From: Clostridia bacterium
GTDB lineage: Bacteria > Bacillota > Clostridia > RGIG7378
Assembly: GCA_017559445.1 (NCBI GenBank)
Contig: JAFYSJ010000031.1
Coordinates: forward strand, 1-64,000
Direction: 5' to 3'
Length of the DNA: 64,000 nucleotides
The position numbers and the translations under genes were made by a program. Every line of letters starts with the position of its first letter. Position 1 is the first letter of the stretch. The notes under the pieces were generated by a model. It saw only the letters and a program-made list of their open reading frames with translations, was not told where the DNA came from and ran no database searches. Shown in pieces: positions 8,697 through 18,571 of the stretch.

Positions 8697-9057
8697 ACAA
8701 ATTAATCTCCTTAAGCTTTACACAAACGTACTGCTCCTTAAACTCATCGAATTTTTGATCTTGAGAAAGATTTACCATCATTAAAGATTCACCTAGTCTC
8801 AAAAAGAGCATGTGATCCTCAACATCTTCTACATAACCTGTCAGATAAACAACATCATCTTCATAGCTAATTTCTGCGCCACGCCACTTTGGGACCTTGA
8901 TTATAGCATCAAGTGTAAGTTTCTCTTTGCTATCTAACTCAACATAATATTGCCTCGATACAACTGGAGTCTCTGTGCACCATTTGGCCTCAAATATTCC
9001 AATTGAAGATTTTACCTTCACTCGATCTGCAATTTTACTAAGCACACGTACTTTCAT
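8680..9057 (-). CDS. Hypothetical protein in the immunity-like trio
   Basis: A 125-residue protein that I do not recognise. It has alternating hydrophobic strands (MKVRVLSKIADRVKVK, VVYLTGYVEDVEDHMLFLRLG) and reads as a small soluble beta-rich protein, with no signal peptide or membrane segment. It starts directly after the Imm32-like gene stop codon, with AAAGG eight bases before its ATG, and overlaps the DUF4279 gene, so the three are one translational unit. It may be a third immunity-type protein; this is inference from context. Confidence 0.6.
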   Translation of the reverse strand: MKVRVLSKIADRVKVKSSIGIFEAKWCTETPVVSRQYYVELDSKEKLTLDAIIKVPKWRGAEISYEDDVVYLTGYVEDVEDHMLFLRLGESLMMVNLSQDQKFDEFKEQYVCVKLKEINLYDIGI

Positions 9058-9312
9058 TTAATCAACCTTTTCTATTAGAAGCTCTTTGCCTTCTTGTTTT
9101 GTAAAAAAACTATCATAATGAATATGACTTCCCTCTGGCAGGTCATTATATGCCATATACAACATCTGTTTTGCTATTGCGATTAAGCCCTCCCTATTAG
9201 CAGATAAACCAACTTCTCCATCATAGACCGTTATCCTACACTTAGAATTTTCATCCCAAATCACATCAATACCATTGCCATCATAATCCGGAAGTTCAAT
9301 TACTATCTTCAT
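9058..9312 (-). CDS. Imm32-like small protein
   Basis: An 84-residue protein with the pattern of immunity protein Imm32: VGLSANREGLIAIAKQML (about residues 34-51), then GSHIHYDSFF near the C-terminus. Imm32-type proteins are predicted to neutralise polymorphic toxins. The start is placed at the ATG with GAAAGG ten bases upstream; an ATG seven codons earlier is possible but has only a weak ribosome site. First gene of the three-gene unit; no toxin with a delivery domain lies in the window. Confidence 0.6.
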   Translation of the reverse strand: MKIVIELPDYDGNGIDVIWDENSKCRITVYDGEVGLSANREGLIAIAKQMLYMAYNDLPEGSHIHYDSFFTKQEGKELLIEKVD

Positions 9313-9513
9313 AATAAAGTACCTTTCAAACATTTCTCTGCTTTAATGCTCTAAATTCATCGCATCTAAAACTTACTACTTCACAGTACTTATACACCTA
9401 TAATCTTGCCATATCCATGCCAAATTTCAATGGACTTGCGCAAAAATTTCGTGTTTTCTTCGTGCTTCTTTCGTGTTTTCATAAGAAACATGTGCTTTTT
9501 GGGGTGAAACAAC

Positions 9514-9539
9514 AAAAAAGCCAAGGTCACCCTCAGCTT
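9514..9539 (-). terminator. Terminator of the uvrB-uvrA-clpE unit
   Basis: On the minus strand AAGC..AGG pairs with CCT..GCTT around a short loop and is followed by six T residues (9514-9519). It lies about 10 bp after the clpE stop codon. The rest of the 9313-9549 gap shows no gene. Confidence 0.7.
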
Positions 9540-9549
9540 AATTTTGTAT

Positions 9550-11847
9550 TTACATCTGTTTTGTTATTACAGGACCATTGTCGTCCACATCCAATGTAAG
9601 GCTGTCTCCGTCCACAATAGTTCCCTCTAAGTACATTCTAGCCATGCGCTCCTCAATGTTGCGCTGAATGCTTCTCTTAAGTGGTCTAGCACCAAATGCA
9701 TCATTACGCTCATAGTTGAGAAGGTAATCCTTAAGGCCATCAGTTACTGTAATAGTAATCTTCTTGTCCATAAGGTCCTTGGCCAACATATTAATCTGCA
9801 GATCAAGAATCTGTCTAAGCTCTGTTTCTGTCAACTTATCGAATACAACGATATCGTCTACTCTATTCAAGAACTCAGGTCTAAACAAGCTCTTAAGTGC
9901 TGACTTAATACGTGCTTCGGATCTGTCTGTTGTGTCAGAACCAAAGCCCACATCTCCTACCTTGAGAGTAGTACCAGCATTAGATGTCATAACAATAACT
10001 GTGTTCTCAAAGTTAACAACTCTACCCTGGCTATCTGTGAGACGACCATCGTCCAAAATCTGAAGCAAAATGTTAAATACATCCTGATGTGCCTTTTCGA
10101 TCTCGTCCATCAAGATTACAGAGTAGGGTCTGCGACGAATCTTCTCTGTCAACTGACCTGCCTCGTCATATCCCACATATCCTGGAGGGGAACCAATAAG
10201 CTTGGAAGTTGTGTGCTTCTCCATGAACTCAGACATATCAAGTCTAACCATGGCTTCCTCTGTGCCAAAAAGCTCCTGTGTAAGAGCCTTTACGAGCTCA
10301 GTCTTACCAACACCTGTAGGTCCTACAAAGATAAAGGATGCTGGACGCTTTTTAGCTCTCAAACCTGCTCTGCATCTGCGAATAGTAGAAGAAACAGAGT
10401 TAATAGCCTTTTCCTGACCAATTACTCTCTCGTGCAAACTTTCCTCAAGCTTAAGAAGTCGTGCTCCCTCTGCCTCGGATACCTTATTGATCGGGATACC
10501 TGTCCACATTTCAACAACGCCAGCTACATCGTCAAAGGAAACCTCAAATGAGTATGCCTCCTCTGCCAAAGCCTTAACCTTATCCTGCAATACACAAAGT
10601 TCCTGACGCATCTGTGCAAGCTTCTCATAGTCTGGCTGAGTACGAGCCTCCTCCACTGCAACTGCTGCCTCTGTATCTGCTAACTTGTCTGTAAGCTGGT
10701 CAAGCTCCTGGAGCTTAGTATTCTTAAGGTTAGCTCTAGATGCTGCCTCATCCATAATATCTATGGCCTTATCTGGCAAAAATCTATCTGTAACATATCT
10801 CTCAGACAAAGTAACCATTCTCTCCAAAATATGGTCGGAAATTGTTACTCCGTGATACTTCTCATAGTATGGTCTAACTGCCTTCATGATCTCGATGGCA
10901 TCCAAGATACTGGGCTCATTAACCATAACTGGCTGGAATCTACGCTCCAAGGCGCTATCCTTCTCAATATGCTTACGATACTCATCCAATGTTGTTGCAC
11001 CAATAATACGAAGCTCGCCTCTAGCCAAAACTGGCTTAAGGATGTTAGCTGCGTTCATAGCACCCTCTGCATTGCCTGCTCCTACAATATTGTGAAGCTC
11101 GTCAATTACAAGGATAATGTTGCCACACTTAATAGCCTCATCTACAACGCCTTTGATTCTAGCCTCGAACTGACCTCTAAACTGAGTACCGGCTACCATG
11201 CCTGTCATATCCAACTGGATAATCTCGTAATTCTTAAGTCGCTCTGGAACCTTGCCCTCTACAATAGCTGTAGCCAAGCCCTCTGCAATAGCTGTCTTAC
11301 CTACACCTGGCTCACCAATAAGTACAGGGTTATTCTTCTGTCTACGATTAAGGATCTGGATAACTCTGTCGAGCTCCTTGTCTCTACCTACGATCTTGTC
11401 AATCTCGCCTCTAGCAGCCTTGTTAGTCAAGTTAGTACCATATGTCTCAAGGAACTTGTGCTTAACCTTCTTAGTTTCCTTATCCTTAGTCTCTGTAGTA
11501 GAAGTGCGCTCCTCCTTGTGATCAGAGGTACTATGGGATTCCTCTGAAAGGCTCTCGCTGTCTCCCTGCTGCATGGCACTGTTAAGCAAATCCTTAAGCA
11601 TGCTGGGGTCACCAAGCTTCTCAAGCATCTCTGGATCTGCATCCTTCATACTCTCTGTCATCTGCTCACAGAACTCATCCACCTGGTCAGGATCAATACC
11701 TAACTGCTTAATAACTGAATCTACCATACCAAGGTTCATCTTCTTGGCACAGGACAAACAGAGGAACTCCTGCTTAACCGCAGTTCCTTCTGACTTCATG
11801 ATTTGAATCATGGCGACATTCTTTTTGCACTTAGAACACAATTGCAT
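9550..11847 (-). CDS. clpE: Clp protease ATP-binding subunit, ClpE type
   Basis: A 765-residue HSP100/Clp unfoldase that feeds ClpP. The N-terminus has a four-cysteine zinc finger (CSKC at about 4-7, CLSC at about 30-33) in place of the ClpN repeats, which distinguishes ClpE from ClpC. AAA domain 1 has Walker [10 protein letters not shown]; a UVR-like coiled segment ([12 protein letters not shown]) lies between the domains. AAA domain 2 has GPTGVGKTE and DEIEKAH. The start is taken at the ATG preceded by GAGAGGTGACACAG; the GTG three codons earlier overlaps that ribosome site. It lies 37 bp after uvrA on the same strand with no terminator seen between them. No CtsR operator was found by eye. 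Confidence 0.85.
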   Translation of the reverse strand: MQLCSKCKKNVAMIQIMKSEGTAVKQEFLCLSCAKKMNLGMVDSVIKQLGIDPDQVDEFCEQMTESMKDADPEMLEKLGDPSMLKDLLNSAMQQGDSESLSEESHSTSDHKEERTSTTETKDKETKKVKHKFLETYGTNLTNKAARGEIDKIVGRDKELDRVIQILNRRQKNNPVLIGEPGVGKTAIAEGLATAIVEGKVPERLKNYEIIQLDMTGMVAGTQFRGQFEARIKGVVDEAIKCGNIILVIDELHNIVGAGNAEGAMNAANILKPVLARGELRIIGATTLDEYRKHIEKDSALERRFQPVMVNEPSILDAIEIMKAVRPYYEKYHGVTISDHILERMVTLSERYVTDRFLPDKAIDIMDEAASRANLKNTKLQELDQLTDKLADTEAAVAVEEARTQPDYEKLAQMRQELCVLQDKVKALAEEAYSFEVSFDDVAGVVEMWTGIPINKVSEAEGARLLKLEESLHERVIGQEKAINSVSSTIRRCRAGLRAKKRPASFIFVGPTGVGKTELVKALTQELFGTEEAMVRLDMSEFMEKHTTSKLIGSPPGYVGYDEAGQLTEKIRRRPYSVILMDEIEKAHQDVFNILLQILDDGRLTDSQGRVVNFENTVIVMTSNAGTTLKVGDVGFGSDTTDRSEARIKSALKSLFRPEFLNRVDDIVVFDKLTETELRQILDLQINMLAKDLMDKKITITVTDGLKDYLLNYERNDAFGARPLKRSIQRNIEERMARMYLEGTIVDGDSLTLDVDDNGPVITKQM

Positions 11848-11884
11848 CTGTGTCACCTCTCTAATTTACAATAGTAATTTGAAA

Positions 11885-14761
11885 TTATACTCCCTTAGAC
11901 AGTGCTTTTGCAAGATATTGGCCTGTATATGACTCTGGAACCTTAGCAACCTGCTCTGGAGTACCCTTTGCAATAACGGTTCCGCCCATGTCTCCGCCCT
12001 CCGGGCCCATGTCAATTACGTAGTCTGCACACTTAATAACATCCAAGTTATGCTCAATTACTACAACTGTATTACCTGCGTCTGTCAATCTCTGGAGAAT
12101 AGTAATAAGCCTCTTAACATCATCCATATGGAGACCTGTTGTGGGCTCATCCAAAATATATAATGTCTTGCCTGTGCTACGCTTAGAAAGCTCTGTAGCA
12201 AGCTTAACTCTCTGGGCCTCACCACCAGACAATGTGGTGGCTGACTGACCAAGTCTAATATATCCAAGACCTACATCATATAATGCCTGTATTTTGCGAT
12301 GCAGAGAAGGAACATTCTTAAAGAATGTCATTGCCTCATCTACAGTCATGTCCAAAACTTCGGAAATATTCTTGCCCTTATATCTAATGTTAAGAGTCTC
12401 ACGGTTATATCTCTTACCACGGCATACTTCACATGGTACGTAAACATCTGACAAGAAGTTCATCTCGATCTTAATAATACCGCCACCCTGGCAAGCCTCA
12501 CATCTACCGCCCTTAACGTTAAAGCTAAATCTACCTGCTGTGTATCCCTGCATCTTAGCATCTGGTGTTGCTGCAAAGAGCTCACGGATCATGTCAAACA
12601 TACCTGTGTATGTGGCAGGATTAGATCTAGGAGTACGTCCTATTGGTGTCTGGTCAATATTAATAATCTTATCAAGTTGCTCTATTCCTGTAATGTTGCG
12701 GCACTTACCACCACGAATTCTAGCCTTGTTAAGGTCGTGAAGAAGTCTCTTGCACAAAACCTCGTTAATAAGGGAACTCTTACCAGAACCTGAAACACCA
12801 GTTACACATGTAAATACTCCAACTGGAACATCCACATCAACATCCTTAAGGTTGTTTTCGCTGGCACCTTCAATATGCAACCACTTGCCATCGCAGGTTC
12901 TCCTTACAACTGGAGTGGGAATTGCTAACTCTCCATTTAAGTATCTGCCTGTAAGAGATGCAGGATTTGCCATTAACTCCTGTGCTGTACCCTGGGCCAC
13001 AATGGTACCACCCATTTCACCTGCTCCAGGTCCCACATCTACAATGTGGTCAGCTACTAACATAGTTTCCTCATCGTGTTCAACAACAATAAGGGAGTTA
13101 CCCAAATCTCTAAGTTGCTCCAATGTCTTAAGGAGCTTAGCATTATCCCTCTGGTGCAAACCAATGGAAGGCTCATCCAAAATATATAGAACGCCCATAA
13201 GACCTGAGCCAATCTGTGTTGCAAGTCTAATACGCTGAGCCTCACCACCTGACAATGTGGATGCGCTACGTGAAAGTGTCAAATATCCAAGACCTACGTT
13301 ATACAAGAAGTCGAGTCTTGCTCTAATCTCCTTGAGAATCTTGTCTGCGATCATCTGCTCTCTCTCAGTAATCTGGCAGTTGGCAAAGAATTCCCTTGCG
13401 TCTACTACTGCCATCTGGCTTACTTCATGGATATTCTTGCCGCAGAACTTAACTGCCAATGTCTCTGGCTTATATCTTGTGCCATGGCATACAGGACAGT
13501 CATGAGTGCTCATATAGCCCTCATAGTACTTCTTCATAGACTCAGACTCTGTATTGTTATATCTGCGCCACATGCCATTTATAACGCCCTCAAAGGACAT
13601 GTAATATTTGTTGCCATTTGGCATTATAATCTGGAACTTTTCCCTGTTTGTGCCATAAAGGATTACGTCCAAAGCCTTTTGTGGAAGTTCCTTAACTGGA
13701 ACATCTACGCTAAAGTTGTATGCTCTAGCAAGGCCTGTGAACACCTGTGTAATCCAGCCCTCTTCGTTCTCAGTATTCCAACCAGATACAGAAATCGCAC
13801 CTTCCCTAAGGCTCAACTCCTTGTCCGGAATTACAAGGTCAGGGTCAACCTGAGAAATAGCACCTAATCCGCTACAGTGAGGACATGCACCCTGAGGAGC
13901 ATTAAAGGAGAACATACGTGGCTCCAACTCCTCCAAGCTAATACCACAATCTGGACATGCGAAGTTAAGACTCATTGTATCCTCGTGGGATCCAACATAG
14001 TCCACAACCACAAGACCATCTGCCAACTTAAGACACTGCTCAAGAGAGTCTGCCAATCTACGTCTAATACTTTCTTTAACTACGAGACGGTCAACAACAA
14101 CCTCGATGCTATGCTTCTTATTTCTGTCAAGCTGGATATCGTCCTCCATGTCGTATACTTGTCCATCTACTCTTACGCGGACATATCCCTGCTGCTTAAA
14201 CTCTGAAATTAATTTAATATATTCACCCTTACGGCTTCTAACTACTGGAGCCAACAACTGAATCTTGGTTCCCTCAGGCATGGACATTACCTTGTCCACC
14301 ATCTGGTCCACTGTCTGCTGCAAAATAGGCTTACCACACTTAGGACAGTGAGGGTGTCCTACTCTAGCAAACAAAAGTCTCAAATAGTCATGAATCTCTG
14401 TAACGGTACCAACTGTAGATCTAGGGTTACGGGAAGTAGTCTTCTGGTCAATGGAAATAGCTGGAGAAAGGCCACCTATATAGTCCACATCCGGCTTATC
14501 CATCTGGCCCAAGAACTGTCTAGCATAACTAGAAAGGGACTCCATGTATCTCCTCTGTCCCTCTGCATATATGGTGTCAAAAGCAAGTGAAGTTTTGCCA
14601 CTGCCAGAAAGGCCTGTGAACACTACTAACTTATCTCTAGGTATTTTGAGGTTAATATCCTTAAGGTTATTTTCTCTAGCACCGCGAATGACGATATATT
14701 CCTTGTCTAAAGATGGAACACCTGTGCCCATCTCACTATCTACAAAATCTTGGAATTTCAT
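11885..14761 (-). CDS. uvrA: Excinuclease ABC subunit A
   Basis: A 958-residue UvrA, the damage-recognition ATPase of nucleotide excision repair. Two ABC modules carry Walker A motifs ([14 protein letters not shown] and [14 protein letters not shown]) and two LSGGEAQR signatures. Zinc-finger cysteine pairs are present (CPKC/CPDC in the first half, CEACQGGG and CEVCRGKR in the second). Its ATG overlaps the uvrB stop codon by four bases, indicating coupling. Length is normal. Located directly upstream of clpE. Confidence 0.98.
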   Translation of the reverse strand: MKFQDFVDSEMGTGVPSLDKEYIVIRGARENNLKDINLKIPRDKLVVFTGLSGSGKTSLAFDTIYAEGQRRYMESLSSYARQFLGQMDKPDVDYIGGLSPAISIDQKTTSRNPRSTVGTVTEIHDYLRLLFARVGHPHCPKCGKPILQQTVDQMVDKVMSMPEGTKIQLLAPVVRSRKGEYIKLISEFKQQGYVRVRVDGQVYDMEDDIQLDRNKKHSIEVVVDRLVVKESIRRRLADSLEQCLKLADGLVVVDYVGSHEDTMSLNFACPDCGISLEELEPRMFSFNAPQGACPHCSGLGAISQVDPDLVIPDKELSLREGAISVSGWNTENEEGWITQVFTGLARAYNFSVDVPVKELPQKALDVILYGTNREKFQIIMPNGNKYYMSFEGVINGMWRRYNNTESESMKKYYEGYMSTHDCPVCHGTRYKPETLAVKFCGKNIHEVSQMAVVDAREFFANCQITEREQMIADKILKEIRARLDFLYNVGLGYLTLSRSASTLSGGEAQRIRLATQIGSGLMGVLYILDEPSIGLHQRDNAKLLKTLEQLRDLGNSLIVVEHDEETMLVADHIVDVGPGAGEMGGTIVAQGTAQELMANPASLTGRYLNGELAIPTPVVRRTCDGKWLHIEGASENNLKDVDVDVPVGVFTCVTGVSGSGKSSLINEVLCKRLLHDLNKARIRGGKCRNITGIEQLDKIINIDQTPIGRTPRSNPATYTGMFDMIRELFAATPDAKMQGYTAGRFSFNVKGGRCEACQGGGIIKIEMNFLSDVYVPCEVCRGKRYNRETLNIRYKGKNISEVLDMTVDEAMTFFKNVPSLHRKIQALYDVGLGYIRLGQSATTLSGGEAQRVKLATELSKRSTGKTLYILDEPTTGLHMDDVKRLITILQRLTDAGNTVVVIEHNLDVIKCADYVIDMGPEGGDMGGTVIAKGTPEQVAKVPESYTGQYLAKALSKGV

Positions 14762-16776
14762 TTCTTTGTTCCTTTCAATCCAATGTTAACCGTCTGGAGC
14801 TCCGCCTTAAGCTCATAGATCCTGTCTCTGATCATGGCGGCTGCCTCGTATCTCTCCTCTGCCGCTGCTGCTCTCATCTCTACTGTCAACTGTTGGATCA
14901 TATTCTCCAATGTTGCAATGTCTGGTGTACCCAAGACCTCGCCTGTCTCATAATCCACATCCATAACCTTGGTAGTCTCGATAATAGTCTTAACTGCCTT
15001 GGTAATGCTGGTGGGAGTAATGTTGTGGTCAATGTTATACTGCTGCTGAATCTGTCTCCTACGATTGGTCTCTGCAATAGCTCTGCTCATGGAGTCAGTA
15101 ATTGTGTCTGCATACATAATTACTCTGCCGTCCACGTTACGGGCTGCTCTACCAATTGTCTGTACCAAACTTGTTTCACTACGAAGGAAACCCTCTTTGT
15201 CCGCGTCCAAAATAGCTACAAGTCCTACCTCAGGAATATCCAAACCCTCTCTAAGCAAGTTAATACCTACTAGCACATCGAATACACCCTTACGCAAATC
15301 CTGAATAATCTCAGTACGCTCAATAGTTACGATATCACTGTGAAGATATCTAACCTTAACCCCCATTTTGTCCAAATAGTCGGTCAAATCCTCTGCCATC
15401 TTCTTAGTCAAAGTTGTAACCAAAACTCTATGTCCCTGGGATGTTACAAGTCCAATCTCATCAAGCAAATCGTCAATCTGACCTGTAACTGGTCTAACAA
15501 TAATCTCTGGATCAATAAGACCTGTTGGTCTGATAATCTGCTGAACCTCCTGGGTGGAACGCTCGCGCTCAAACTTGGCAGGGGTTGCACTTACGCAAAT
15601 CATCTGTGGAACTCTATCCAAAAACTCGTCGAATTTAAGAGGTCTATTGTCATATGCAGAAGGAAGTCTCCAACCATATGTGACCAAGTTATCCTTACGT
15701 GCACGGTCTCCGTTATACATGGCTCCAACCTGTGGAACTGTAACGTGGGACTCATCGATGAACATAATGAAATCCTCTGGCATAAAGTCCAAAAGTGTAA
15801 ATGGTGGTGTTCCGGGCTCTCTTCCTGACAAGTGGCGAGAATAGTTCTCAATACCCTTGCATGTGCCTGTCTCGGTAAGCATCTCCATATCGTTAAGAGT
15901 ACGCTCCTCAATACGCTGAGCCTCTACATATCTGCCCCTATCCTTAAAGTCCTTAGCACAGTCCTCCATCTCTCTTACAATGCCTGCAATGGCAGACTGC
16001 ATCTTGGAACGCATAACTGCATGGTGAGATGCAGGTGTAATACCAACGTGGGAACGAGTGGCCAAAACCTCTCCCGTAATGCTATTAATCTCTCTAATCC
16101 TGTCAATCTCATCTCCAAAGAACTCAACTCTAATAATAGTTCCAGATGAATAGGATGGAAAAATCTCAAGTGTATCGCCCTTAACTCCAAAGGTACCTCT
16201 AACTCTATTGTAGTCATTGCGCTGGAACTGCATGTCCACCAAGGCCTGCATGACCTGGTCCATGGGTTTCTCCATACCAGGGCGAAGAGAAAGCATAAGT
16301 TCCTTGTAATCCTCTGGGTCTCCTAGGCCATATATACAGCTAACAGAAGAAACGATAATAACATCCTTACGTTCAAACAAAGCTGTAGTGGCAGAGTGTC
16401 TAAGTCTATCTATTTCGTCGTTAATGTCACAATCCTTCTCAATATAAAGGTCAGACAAAGGAAGATATGACTCTGGCTGATAATAGTCATAGTAGGACAC
16501 AAAGAACTCAACTGCATTATCTGGGAAAAAGTCTCTAAACTCTGAGCATAGCTGCGCTGCCAAGGTCTTGTTATGGGCCAAAACCAGAGTAGGTCTCTGA
16601 ACCTTCTGGATAACATTAGCCATGGTATATGTCTTACCAGAGCCTGTTACACCCTTAAGCGTCTGGCATCTATCTCCCCTAAGGATACCTTGAGACAAGC
16701 GCTCAATAGCCTCTGGCTGATCGCCAGTAGGCTTATATTCAGAATGTAATTCAAAACGTTTCTGTACTTCCGACAT
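14758..16776 (-). CDS. uvrB: Excinuclease ABC subunit B
   Basis: A 672-residue UvrB, the helicase-like partner that verifies damage and loads UvrC. It has Walker [15 protein letters not shown] (about residues 41-54), the beta-hairpin region with [16 protein letters not shown]-like motif DESH, and a C-terminal UVR domain (about 625-660). Ribosome site GGAGCAAGAA precedes the ATG. The first 84 bp counted from that ribosome site into the gene are exactly duplicated at 18292-18375, beyond the rhuM cassette. Confidence 0.98.
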   Translation of the reverse strand: MSEVQKRFELHSEYKPTGDQPEAIERLSQGILRGDRCQTLKGVTGSGKTYTMANVIQKVQRPTLVLAHNKTLAAQLCSEFRDFFPDNAVEFFVSYYDYYQPESYLPLSDLYIEKDCDINDEIDRLRHSATTALFERKDVIIVSSVSCIYGLGDPEDYKELMLSLRPGMEKPMDQVMQALVDMQFQRNDYNRVRGTFGVKGDTLEIFPSYSSGTIIRVEFFGDEIDRIREINSITGEVLATRSHVGITPASHHAVMRSKMQSAIAGIVREMEDCAKDFKDRGRYVEAQRIEERTLNDMEMLTETGTCKGIENYSRHLSGREPGTPPFTLLDFMPEDFIMFIDESHVTVPQVGAMYNGDRARKDNLVTYGWRLPSAYDNRPLKFDEFLDRVPQMICVSATPAKFERERSTQEVQQIIRPTGLIDPEIIVRPVTGQIDDLLDEIGLVTSQGHRVLVTTLTKKMAEDLTDYLDKMGVKVRYLHSDIVTIERTEIIQDLRKGVFDVLVGINLLREGLDIPEVGLVAILDADKEGFLRSETSLVQTIGRAARNVDGRVIMYADTITDSMSRAIAETNRRRQIQQQYNIDHNITPTSITKAVKTIIETTKVMDVDYETGEVLGTPDIATLENMIQQLTVEMRAAAAEERYEAAAMIRDRIYELKAELQTVNIGLKGTKK

Positions 16777-16832
16777 ATTTCTTGCTCCATAGTCTATAGT
16801 AAAAAGTTGGCTAACAACCTGAAATTCGTATT

Positions 16833-16838
16833 ATTATA
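16833..16838 (-). promoter_or_regulatory. Possible -10 box of uvrB
   Basis: TATAAT on the minus strand, 57 bp before the uvrB ATG. No good -35 is seen 17 bp upstream. The sequence belongs to the inserted cassette side of the duplicated uvrB start, so the current promoter may be acquired. Confidence 0.3.
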
Positions 16839-16864
16839 ATTGATAGTACTTGGCTGTATTTATT

Positions 16865-16899
16865 CATTACACGAATTTAGGTCACAAAGTTGTATTCGT
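16865..16899. repeat. Direct repeat flanking rhuM, copy 1
   Basis: CATTA followed by an 18-bp core, ACGAATTTAGGTCACAAA, shared exactly with copy 2 at 18133-18166. Each copy is bounded by the inverted hexamers ACGAAT and ATTCGT with 16-17 bp between them. Both copies are in the same orientation, 1,268 bp apart, and enclose rhuM. Confidence 0.8.
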
Positions 16900-16970
16900 A
16901 GTACGTGCAAAGTTGTCAGATGAATATTCACTGAATAATTTTTCATTACGTCACTTTTGTTCAACGAATC

Positions 16971-17996
16971 TTATTGCTTATTTTTGATTTCTTTTACAAC
17001 TTTATCAAAATCAGATTCAATCGGCTGTGTTTTATTAAATATTTCATATTCATTATATGCCTTTTCTAACGCCTGTTTGTGCGATACCATCCCATTATCT
17101 CGCAAGATATCGTATCTACGAAATTCCAAAAAGGCATTAATACTATCTGAAAATTCTTGCATTGTAAAAACATTTTCTCTTTCAATCAAATCTTCGACAT
17201 AATCAAAATATCCCGTAACTGCACGCTCTAATTGACGAATTTGTTTTTCATTCAAATAATTCTTTGCAATTGATATATCTGACTTTAAAATTCGTCCATC
17301 TGGAGCATTTTTCCAAGTAGTTAATCCCATATTACCTTTTGTATGATCTGCTGTATCATATACAATTTCTGCTGCTGTTTTTCCTGTTATGGCAAAATGG
17401 AACTTATTTTGTACTGTAGCATAGAATTTATATGTAACCTCTGAAGTCTTATCATAATCTATACTACATTCGGCAAAAATATCTGTTATCTGCTGCCATA
17501 TTCTTCTTTCACTAGCTCTGATAGAACGAACTCTCTCAAGCAATTCACGGAAGTAATCTTTACCAAATAAAGTTTTTCCTTGCTTCAAGCGTTCATCATC
17601 CATGGCAAAACCTTTTCGCATATATTCTTTTAAGACATTCGTTGCCCAAATACGAAATTGAGTTGCCTGCTTAGAATCCACTCGATAACCAACAGATATA
17701 ATTGCATCTAAATTATAATAATTTGTCAACGAACTTTGTGTTTTCCCTTCTATTGCACCATGCTGAGTGGTTGTTGCAATTTTTGCAACAACCACTTCCT
17801 CATCTAGTTCTCCAGACTTAAAAATATTAGACAAATGTCTGCTAATTCCTGACTTATCTATTCCAAATAATTCAGCCATAGCTTTCTGTGTAATCCATAT
17901 TGTTTCATCTTTTATAATAGCATTAACGGTAACATCACTTTGCTCTGAGTGATATAAGACCATTTCCATCTGTTTTCTTATTTCCACTACAATCAT
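16971..17996 (-). CDS. RhuM family protein
   Basis: A protein of about 341 residues matching the virulence RhuM family. The N-terminal helix-turn-helix-like part reads TIWITQKAMAELFGIDKSGI and then HLSNIF; the middle has the family sequence YNLDAIISVGYRVDSKQATQFRIWA, here split by position (about 105-130). The C-terminal half contains NKFHFAITGKTAAEI and the helical region around LNEKQIRQLERAV. RhuM proteins are widespread on islands and often near restriction systems; their molecular function is unknown. The start is uncertain: ATG 17996 or a GTG three codons later with AGGGAG upstream. The gene is clearly AT-richer than its neighbours and sits between direct repeats, so it was acquired. Confidence 0.85.
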   Translation of the reverse strand: MIVVEIRKQMEMVLYHSEQSDVTVNAIIKDETIWITQKAMAELFGIDKSGISRHLSNIFKSGELDEEVVVAKIATTTQHGAIEGKTQSSLTNYYNLDAIISVGYRVDSKQATQFRIWATNVLKEYMRKGFAMDDERLKQGKTLFGKDYFRELLERVRSIRASERRIWQQITDIFAECSIDYDKTSEVTYKFYATVQNKFHFAITGKTAAEIVYDTADHTKGNMGLTTWKNAPDGRILKSDISIAKNYLNEKQIRQLERAVTGYFDYVEDLIERENVFTMQEFSDSINAFLEFRRYDILRDNGMVSHKQALEKAYNEYEIFNKTQPIESDFDKVVKEIKNKQ

Positions 17997-18014
17997 CTCC
18001 CTGTTTTCGTACAA

Positions 18015-18252
18015 GTACTACAAACTCTATCAATGTATTATTTCTTGGCTTCAAAATCTATTTAACTTTTTGACTCCGTTTTTGTATTCCTCATTTTCCT
18101 TAATTTATCCTTCAACAGTAGTTGTATATCATCATTAAACGAATTTAGGTCACAAATCCGATTCGTGCTATTCCGTCCAAACCATGTTTCAGTCCAAATT
18201 ATATGAAAATACAGATAAAATGGACGTTTCAGCACCCCAAATCGGTCAAAAC
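18015..18252. other. AT-rich flank of the rhuM cassette
   Basis: No gene seen. It contains the second direct repeat and, beyond it (18168-18240), a stretch with the inverted words GTCCA...TGGAC and a repeated GTTTCAG. It may be decayed mobile DNA; nothing more can be supported. Confidence 0.4.
18133..18166. repeat. Direct repeat flanking rhuM, copy 2
   Basis: Same orientation as copy 1 (16865-16899), with one substitution and one indel outside the 18-bp identical core. It also carries ACGAAT and ATTCGT at its ends. A diverged relative of the core (GATTTAGGTAACAAA) lies at about 18497-18511. Confidence 0.8.
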
Positions 18253-18375
18253 CATACTAAGACACAAAGAACTCAACTGCATTATCCAGGAAATAGCCTC
18301 TGGCTGATCGCCAGTAGGCTTATATTCAGAATGTAATTCAAAACGTTTCTGTACTTCCGACATATTTCTTGCTCC
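18253..18375 (-). pseudogene. Displaced duplicate of the uvrB 5' end
   Basis: Bases 18292-18375 are identical to 16705-16788: the uvrB ribosome site, ATG and first codons. Bases 18253-18290 match 16488-16525, deeper in uvrB, with a few changes; the 179 bp between these two segments is deleted. The copy cannot encode UvrB. Its upstream junction differs from that of the living gene, so it probably marks the original uvrB start displaced by the rhuM insertion. Confidence 0.85.
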
Positions 18376-18386
18376 GCAATCCTTCT

Positions 18387-18506
18387 TTACAACTTCACTA
18401 TGACGCCACCGCCAATGCTGAACATTTGTTCTATTGTAGCATTCGTTTCATCTTCCGTAAATACTAATCTAAAGTATTCCCCAAAATTAGTCAAAGGATT
18501 TAGGTA
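18387..18506 (-). pseudogene. C-terminal remnant of an unidentified gene
   Basis: The minus frame is open for 39 codons to a TAA at 18387-18389. It ends with protein-like sequence: FTEDETNATIEQMF, then SIGGGVIVKL. There is no start codon context, and a stop lies just upstream. It ends 11 bp before the ribosome site of the displaced uvrB start, so it was probably the gene once preceding uvrB. The family is not recognised. Confidence 0.35.
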
Positions 18507-18518
18507 ACAAAATCACCT

Positions 18519-18545
18519 AAAAAAGGGATGGACTCACTCCACCCC
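18519..18545 (-). terminator. Terminator of the lipoprotein gene 18572-19360
   Basis: On the minus strand GGGGTGGA pairs with TCCATCCC around GTGAG, followed by TTTTTT. It lies 27 bp after the stop codon. Confidence 0.85.
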
Positions 18546-18571
18546 CTCTAATAAACAACATGTTATCAAAT

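Noticed and set aside
9550-11847. ClpC rather than ClpE
   Set aside because: The N-terminus is a short CxxC...CxxC zinc finger and lacks the double ClpN repeat of ClpC.
16971-17996. rhuM as part of a restriction-modification or CRISPR locus
   Set aside because: No methylase, specificity, endonuclease or cas gene lies within the window; neighbours are uvrB and a lipoprotein.
16777-18571. Prophage or ICE insertion
   Set aside because: No integrase, replication, structural or conjugation gene; only rhuM and repeats are present.
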